A stretch of 64,000 nucleotides of DNA from Mytilinidion resinicola (lineage: Eukaryota > Ascomycota > Dothideomycetes > Mytilinidiales > Mytilinidiaceae). The position numbers and the translations under genes are program-made. The stretch is from the NCBI RefSeq assembly GCF_010093595.1, contig NW_022985455.1:792602-856601 (forward strand). The letters are read 5' to 3'. The notes beneath the pieces are model-generated. The model saw only the letters and a list, made by a program, of their open reading frames with translations. It was not told where the DNA came from and did not search any database. Below, one piece after another: positions 57,985-64,000 of this stretch; the first letter of the stretch is position 1, and every line of letters starts with the position of its first letter.

Positions 57985-59542
57985 ATGGCTCCGGTACGAT
58001 ATCCCCTTTCTCTTGTCACATGGGATCGATTTCGCCTTCGCTACCGTCCAGCTTGTTATCACTTGTATCGAGTCGGAACTCCAATTATGTGTATGTTCTA
58101 TTGAGTCCATACATCATGCCCAAGGAAGCGTTCCAAGGCAAAGCATTCCACGACCACGGCTATGCCGGCGTGGGATAGTCCTATCATCACATTGCTGAAT
58201 CTCATGCTGACGCCTGCCATAGTTTCGCGCTCGAGACCGGACCAACCGCTCGGGACGTGGTCAAGTAGAGCACAATGTACTCGAAGGCTTACCAATCAAT
58301 CAATATCGCGAGGTAGAAGTTACCATCGGTCAAAACCTCGAGGAAAAGCCGTCGACAGACAAAGATGCTTGGCCTGAGCTTCGCATGCCTCGAGATTCAC
58401 ATCTCCTCCCAGAGCACTCGCAGCGAATACTCCGTGCTGCTCGCGCTGGCCGGTTGTTCAGGCTGCCACTGCCGGTAGACGAGGAGAAGGAGAATCCCGA
58501 CGAAGAAGAGGACAACAAGCAGACCCAGCAGACCCAGCGAACCTTCACCGTCAAGAAATACGTCAAAGTTCCTCGAAGTGCAGAAGAGCCAGAACCGGAG
58601 TACTTGGCCAAGAGACGCAAAGGTCTGCCTTCTCAATACTCCGTTTACAGTGGCGCAGTTGGCCCGCTAGCACAGACTGGATCGTTCCGAAAGACCAAAG
58701 TCAAGAAGGTCGATAGCGAGGGAAACGTGAGCATTTACGAAGTGCTTGTTCCTGAAGGCCAAACGTTGGAGGGTGAAGTGCAAGAAAACGAAACTTTACC
58801 CGATGCCGCCCCCGTGGCTGCTGTTCCCGGTACAGTGGTCGAAGGTGTTGGGGTTGTGAATCCAGAGGGAGTGGTGGTCTCAAACGACCTCATGCAACAA
58901 ACCCCACCTCGTAGGAGACCTCCCATCTCAAAGAAGAAGAACAAGAGGGGTCCTGGAAGAGGGAGGAAGAAGGTCGCATTCGAAACTGGAAGTGCTAACG
59001 AAGGTGTTGTAGCAGCGGACGGCTCTAGCACCTTAAGGGCCCCAGGCCATAACACGGAACGCGGATCGACTGGACCTTCTGATGGTGATACTTCGATGGC
59101 GGACGCCCAGGACGGGGAGGACGAAGAAGGCGATGACGGTGAAGATGAAGAGGGATCGGATGATGATGATCGAGAGGAGGGCGAGCTTCCACAAACACCG
59201 GCGCAAATCTCATCTCCCACGAAGAAAACCGAACTTTCGACAGATCCAGTCCCAGAATCGACTCCTCCATCCGCACCAGACACCATAACGTCCCCAAAGT
59301 CTCCTGCTAAAGCAGAACCGAAAGCCCGACCTAGCAAAGATCCTTCCAGCTCACCAGATCTTCCATTAGTCATTGCTCACAGCCGGCAAAACTCAATGAA
59401 CCAGATTCTTACATTGGATTCGCCCAGTGCTCCTGCTGCAACTGCCTCTGAGGATGTCCACTTTTCGGACGGTGAACCAGATCTCTTTGGTAGCTTGGAA
59501 AGGCACTTGGATAAAGAAGGCAAATCGGACTCCACTCAGTAA
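57985..59542 (+). CDS. Acidic nuclear-type protein with AT-hook-like motif, unknown function
   Basis: Exons 57985-57993 and 58223-59542; 442 aa. Exon 1 is only ATGGCTCCG, giving M-A-P before a 229-nt intron (GTACGA, CCATAG). This is inferred because exon 2 opens with a conserved-looking FRARDRTNRSGRGQVEHNVL and has no ATG until 58385. Then come HSQRILRAARAGRLFRLP, an acidic run, FTVKKYVKVPRSAEEPEPEY and LAKRRKGLPS. Residues KKKNKRGPGRGRKK resemble an AT-hook with flanking NLS. The second half is D/E/S/P-rich and ends FSDGEPDLFGSLERHLD. Nuclear location is likely. I recognise the general look from other fungal genomes but no named family. If the tiny exon is wrong the protein begins at 58385 (385 aa). 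Confidence 0.68.
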
Positions 59543-60274
59543 CTTCTCCGACTTTGAAGGAGATTGGTCTTCTTTGAGGTTGAGTTGATTCAAGTATCTT
59601 TGGCGTACGAGAGATGGCGTTGCTTAGTTGTTCGTACTCGTTGCTTGGTTTACTACACGTCTTCGGTGTTCAATGCGTGAGAAGATATTTGAGCCTCCAG
59701 CAATCAATGAGGCGTTGGATGTGGAAGTTTTGGGGAAATGCTACCTCTGTGGAGTATTGTTGTCATGACACCTGAGCGCCGAAGGAAATCAAATCAGTCT
59801 GTAAATAGTAAATAATAACTTGTTACCCTAAAATGGAATCTTTCGACCAATTGGCGTAATGAGCGTTTCGGTTGATGCTCACCTGGAGCAAAGTGTTCAG
59901 TATAGCAATGCAAAGGTGTAGGCTTCGATGAACACAAAGTGGCAGTCTATTTTGACCCCATTTGAGGTGCTCAAGAGAGCTATTAGGCTTGTCAAAACTC
60001 TCGTTCTCGAATTCTTATTAACATACCAGGGTACCTCAAGCGGTGCTAGCAAGTGTGAAGTATCGGAGGTCTTACAAAGGTAGAACACGTGCACCGAGGC
60101 TATGGCAACCTCCGCATCCCCACCAGCGGGCAACAATCCATCAGCACCATAAACACGACCATGGCCTCGCAACGGTAAAACAGTGTCACTACACTCGCCG
60201 CTTCAGTAATACCCTCTATCCGCAGAAATCTGTCACCCTGCAGACTCCTAGCTCCTCTGTAGCCTCCAGTAGCA
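59543..60274. other. Intergenic region with repeat copy C
   Basis: 3' flank of the acidic protein gene, repeat copy C (59936-60058) and ATG29 promoter. No gene. Confidence 0.5.
59936..60058 (+). repeat. Dispersed repeat family, copy C
   Basis: AAAGTGGCAGTCT, then CCATTTGAGGTGCTCAAGAG and AGCTATTAGG, a divergent middle, then CAGGGTACCTCAAGCGGTGC and TAGCAAGTG. Here TTGAGGTG and ACCTCAAG form a near-perfect inverted pair about 70 bp apart. Confidence 0.7.
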
Positions 60275-62090
60275 ATGTCTAGACCAAGCTCTCAGAGTAT
60301 GGCAGGCACCAAAGGCATTCATACTCGGAATATGTCGAATGCCTCTGCGCCACAAGACCCGAGGGCACAGCGAAGAGGCTCAGTTCTTTCGAAGCCAGAA
60401 ATACACTACACGGCCTTCATCAGGCTGCCATTTGCGCGCGGCGACTTTGTAGATCCTCCGCAGGTACAGCTTCCTTGTAGGGTTCGAGAGGACGGTCAAG
60501 GCTAACAGTATAGGTTGATTGGAACGCGACCAAAGATCGAGCTCTATGGAAGATCATCTCCCGGTCCCCGAAAACGGCCGACCTTGACTGTATGCTCCTC
60601 TCTGATCCACCAAACCTAATCCAAGAACGAAGCTAATATACTTCAGGGGAGGACTTGTATGCTTTCCAAGGACACAGAGTGGCCAACGAATGCTAATTTC
60701 AAGCTTCAGGGCCCTAAAATTCCAAGTCTCCCAAGCCTTCATGCTTCAACAGGCAGCATGGCTATATGAACGACACCTGACACACGTCCGCGCGCAAATG
60801 AAGAAGGTTGGAGGCTCAAACACTACTGCGACGGGATCTGGCGGTAGCTCGCATACAGTCGTCGGCGGGATACCGATGAAAAGGCCTGAAAGTGGAGGTT
60901 CCGCAGGTTGGTGTGTTCCAAATGTCACGGTAGCCATGGACTTACATCTACCAGCTTCGAGAACACCTTCTGCATTATCTATTCGCCTCCGGGATAGTCC
61001 CATACCTAGAGGAGATACTAGCACACCAGGAACGCCACGGACAATGGGTACGTTTTGATCGGATATCCTGCTCCTTCTGCATGCCTTCTAACCTCCCATA
61101 GCACCGCCATTATCCCGTAACCCATCCACAAATACAGTAACGCAATCCCGGGCGCATATCCCAGCTGCAGCTACAACTACAGCCCCCCGTTCTCATCTCC
61201 AGCGCTCGTTCCGCTCTTCCTTCCCTCCGCCTCTCAAATCCACACCTCCGGTCCTCTCTCCGCCGCCTGAGCCCGCTACAAACACTTCAGAACCGGCATC
61301 CCCAACCATTAGTGCCCTCTCATCCTCGAGCTCTTCCGAGTCCTCCGAAGATGATACGGCAAACCCGCTCCACCGCAGCCAGCTTTTCAAGCGCCCGCCA
61401 CGCTTCCGGGCTCAGAAACCGCGTGGCCTCGCTACTCTTGAGGACGAAGACCACGAGGGCGACGACGAAGACGACTCGGGCGCCTTTCTCCCATTTGCCC
61501 AAACCGAACGCACCTCAGAAGCGCCCAGGAAGGACGATCCGAGTGCAACGCTGCGAGATACGTCGCCCCTGCCCGAACGTGTCCCAAACCCAAAGTACCT
61601 CTCCGAGGACATCAACAAGGCGCCCGTCTCTGCCACCCACAGCAACTTGCGCGGCGGAAGCTCCAAGGGGAAGGGCAAAGCGCCTATGCATCCCATCAGC
61701 TCGTCGGCGACCAGCTCCGCCAGCGACGCGCCACACCGGCCGTCAGCTATGAGTCCGCACGCTTTAAGCCCGCGACACCGAGCGGAGTTAGCGCGGTTGA
61801 GCCCGCGGAGGAGTGCGAGCGGAACGGGGGGTGGGAAGAGGGAGGGCAGTGATGGGACGCCGAGTATGGGCAGTAGTTTCAGTGATTTAGATGGTATGTG
61901 AAATCTCGAGCCCCCCGTTCCTGCCATTGTCGATAATACGTGTGAGTGTGAGCTTGAAGATGAGTGATTCGCTGACTCTCTCTCTCTAGACGCTAGCATA
62001 ACGCAGTCGGCGCTTGAGGAGGCGCTGTTGAGCAATATGCAGCATGGGCGCATGAGTACGCTCAGCCAGCTTCGGTCGAGGTATCTCTGA
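60275..62090 (+). CDS. atg29: Atg29, autophagy scaffold subunit (Atg17-Atg31-Atg29 complex)
   Basis: Six exons: 60275-60463, 60514-60589, 60647-60656, 60710-61047, 61102-61893 and 61990-62090; 501 aa. The conserved N-terminal domain (about 44-120) reads YTAFIRLPFARGDFVDPPQ, VDWNATKDRALWKIISRSP, W-E-D-L and ALKFQVSQAFMLQQAAWLYE; this is diagnostic for Atg29. It is rebuilt only by accepting a 10-nt micro-exon, with GTATGC and CTTCAG signals and a TGCTAAT branch site. The rest is disordered, S/P-rich with acidic patches, and ends YL after a short helical tail (SALEEALLSNMQHGRM). Known role: assembles at the phagophore assembly site on starvation; the tail is typically phosphoregulated. Alternative starts at residues 9 and 20 are possible. 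Confidence 0.9.
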
Positions 62091-62743
62091 TGGATATTTT
62101 CGCCGTTATTCATTGATTTTGATATGAATCTTAGTACCACGATGTGTACACTTTACTCGCAGCATCCGGCAACACTATGAAATCATGCAGATATCACCTA
62201 TAACAGGTAGTACGATATCCCAATGTGCACCCAAGCAATTACCTTTCCCGTTCAGACTGAGCTGCTCATGCTCCAGCCTGAGCTGTGGCTGTGCTAGGCG
62301 TGCCAGGCCTACTAGGCGTGCTAGACGTGCTAGGCGTGCTAGACGTGCTAGGCGTGCTAGGCGTGCTAGGCGTGCTAGGCGTGCTAGGCGTGCTAGGCGT
62401 GCTAGGCGTGCTAGGCGTGCTAGGCGTGCTAGGCGTGCTAGCTGTGCTGCTGCCCTTGTTTTCTCTGTTAACTGCATTTTTTACAGTTCGTCGTAGGCTT
62501 TCAGCGTGGGTTTTAATCTGGTTGATCCACAATTTCTAGTCGGGTCTAATGACAGGATGATCTTGGTTATAGATAGCAGCTTGACCTGTGATGAATTGTA
62601 TTAAGGTGCTAACGAGTAGCTATATAGTGAAGAGAGAAGAGAGGTTTGCAGGTGGCAACGGTGGCAAACAACAGGCAAGCTGAGCATTTAGCTGAGTTCG
62701 AGCGAGCTGAGAGGAGTGAATAGAAACGTGTTACTGGCTGCCA
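62091..62743. other. Intergenic region with minisatellite
   Basis: ATG29 3' flank, a 9-bp minisatellite (62291-62446), then AT-rich DNA up to the P450 remnant. Open frames on both strands are produced by the repeat itself. Confidence 0.6.
62291..62446. repeat. 9-bp minisatellite, unit GTGCTAGGC
   Basis: About 17 units in tandem. The first few vary (GTGCCAGGC, CTACTAGGC, GTGCTAGAC) and the central ones are perfect. The unit length keeps every frame open (L-A-R, R-R-A, S-T-P, G-V-L repeats), so several false ORFs arise here. Confidence 0.95.
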
Positions 62744-63720
62744 CTACACCCGTACCGAAACCCGGACGGGCATACCATCCGCCGGATGCGCACCCCCATT
62801 GCCTGTCTGATAGGCGTGCTCCCCACGAAACACGAGCGGCCGAATTGTCGGATGCAGCCTGTCCCACTCTTGATACGCATCCCTGAAATCAAAGCGGCGC
62901 ACTACCATCAACAGCGTGATCCTGAGATCGAGCATCGATAGCGTCTGGCCGAGACAATTGCGTGGCCCAAACTCGAACGGCCGCCAGGCACCGCGGACAG
63001 GATGCAGAGGGTGGTCTTTGGGGACAAGAAAGCGCTCGGGCAGGAACTCGTCGGGCTGTGGCCAAAACCTGGGGTTGCGGTGAAGCACTCAGTGCAAGAT
63101 CCAGACACGGCAACCATCGGTAGGGTACTCGTTTCCGGTGTCGTCGTGGAGATGCACATCTGGGCGGCCGATGCGAAAGCCTGAAGCTGGAGGGAAGAGG
63201 CGGAGGACCTCTTTGATGACGGCCACGGTGTAGTCCAACTGGTTGAGGAGGTGGGGATCTTTGCGGAGCGCATCTGGAAGAACGGACAGGTCGGTGCCAA
63301 AAGTCCTGTCGTGCTCCTCGCGTAGTCGCTCTAGAACAAGAGGGTGCTTAGAGAGGAGGTAGATTGCATAGCTGATGGTAGCGGAGGTCGAGTCGTGGGC
63401 GACGAAGAACATCATGCGGAGCTGCATAATGAAGTACTTCCTGGCACTGGGACGGATCGTTGCCGTGGCCTTGTCTTTACACGAGCGCATGTAGTCACCG
63501 AACGCGAGGTCAATGGCGGACCGACTGGTTTCCGAAGAAAGTTTGCCGGCACGCCACTCAACCCAGCGGTCGTCGAGTACAGAGGAGATGTACTTGTCCA
63601 TAATGCGGCCGTTGTACCACGAGATGAGTTTAATGAGCGGACTGAAGCGAACTAGCGGGCTCCTTACAAGGGGGTAACATGAGCGGGCCAGCAGCGCTCC
63701 CTGCTAGCGCTGGGGCTGCT
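62744..63720 (-). pseudogene. Truncated cytochrome P450 with in-frame stop
   Basis: One frame from about 63720 down to 62744, interrupted by a TGA at 63089-63091. The C-terminal two-thirds of a P450 is clear: I-helix FFVAHDSTSATISYAIYLL (A-x-D-S-T), K-helix EVLRLFPP (ExxR), HRNPRFWPQPDEFLPERF (PERF) and the heme loop FEFGPRNCLGQTL with its cysteine. The stop falls between VWILH and VLHRNP, normally continuous, so translation would end before the heme cysteine. Upstream sequence extends to YPLVRSPLVRFSPLIKLISW and then ends at a TAG near 63708; the first roughly 250 residues and the membrane anchor are missing from the window. It resembles fungal class-II P450s of fatty-acid or secondary metabolism; substrate unknown. 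Most likely a decayed gene next to a possible transposon. Confidence 0.8.
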
Positions 63721-63828
63721 TTAGCCGTATGAAGCATAGCTGTTCGTATTACAAATATGTAGAATCAACCAGAATAGCTAGATCATCATATAAAACAACA
63801 AGAGATCCTTGTATCTTGTATCCTAAAA

Positions 63829-64000
63829 ATGCCGAATCTTGTACGCCGGAACCGTGGCCACCATCCCCCTCCTCTGCTTTGTTATCCCGTCCTTCGACAG
63901 CCAGGAACACGGCTCTCTGTTCGCGAGCGTGATATTGCGTATACCCTTAAGCACTATGCTGGTTGGACTGATGAGAAGATTAGCAGCTCTCTTGGTGTCT
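63829..64000 (+). CDS. Partial ORF with HTH-like N-terminus, possibly Tc1/mariner-type transposase, cut by the window end
   Basis: An ATG at 63829 opens a stop-free frame that runs off the right edge. After a basic, proline-rich start it reads RLSVRERDIAYTLKHYAGWT and then DEKISSSLGV. The R-x-x-I-x-x-L-x(4)-GWT-x(3)-I-x(3)-LGV spacing resembles the first helix-turn-helix of Tc1/mariner-type transposases and their derivatives. Only 57 residues are visible, and no terminal inverted repeat can be identified. It could equally be another DNA-binding protein. Confidence 0.38.
   Translation, partial: MPNLVRRNRGHHPPPLLCYPVLRQPGTRLSVRERDIAYTLKHYAGWTDEKISSSLGV

Noticed and set aside
62291..62446. CRISPR-like array
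   Set aside because: The repeat is a 9-bp head-to-tail unit with no spacers, in a eukaryotic genome.
62175..62539. Four overlapping ORFs of L-A-R, R-R-A, S-T-P and G-V-L repeats
   Set aside because: All arise from the 9-bp minisatellite, which has no stop in any frame.

Overview
This window is nuclear DNA from a filamentous ascomycete (Pezizomycotina). Genes are close together on both strands. Coding frames are joined by short introns, mostly 45-100 nt, with GTANGT/GTGAGT donors, CTAAC/CTGAC-like branch sites and YAG acceptors. The eukaryotic gene set (Ssz1, Spt16, Erf2, ASH1-type SET, PMT, Prp21, Isd11, Atg29), Zn2Cys6 and CBM18 proteins and a PTR-type transporter fit this. Dothideomycetes is a guess from overall feel and is not proven. 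All exon joins below were read by hand from splice signals and frame continuity, and totals were checked for divisibility by three.

Layout. 0.6-8.2 kb: SSZ1 (ribosome-associated Hsp70), a divergent mitochondrial carrier, and SPT16 (FACT). 8.9-9.4 kb: a frame-broken gene remnant. 11.9-13.9 kb: a POT/PTR2 peptide transporter. 14.7-22.6 kb: three minus-strand genes for secretory-route proteins, namely a 1340-aa CBM18 wall/membrane protein, a Thr/Ser-rich secreted protein and a small single-pass membrane protein. 24.4-27.1 kb: a conserved protein of unknown function. 29.4-30.4 kb: a nuclear gene whose product carries the complete His-Cys box of I-PpoI-like homing endonucleases. 32.6-34.2 kb: a lactonase-like gene broken by an exact 52-bp tandem duplication. 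34.5-40 kb: a CECR5-type HAD phosphatase, a Zn2Cys6 regulator and a short-chain dehydrogenase.

Right half (41.5-62.1 kb), mostly housekeeping: a small mitochondrial membrane protein, Erf2 palmitoyltransferase, ASH1-like H3K36 methyltransferase, protein O-mannosyltransferase, the splicing factor Prp21/SF3A1, Isd11 (Fe-S assembly), an acidic AT-hook-like protein and Atg29. The right edge (62.7-64 kb) decays into a truncated cytochrome P450 with an in-frame stop and the start of an HTH-like, possibly transposase, reading frame.

A dispersed repeat of about 90-125 bp occurs in at least five intergenic places plus one partial copy. There are also a 9-bp minisatellite, a 100-bp tandem repeat and simple repeats. 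The most unusual single item is the His-Cys-box protein. The other items worth checking are recent gene breakages and the repeat family.
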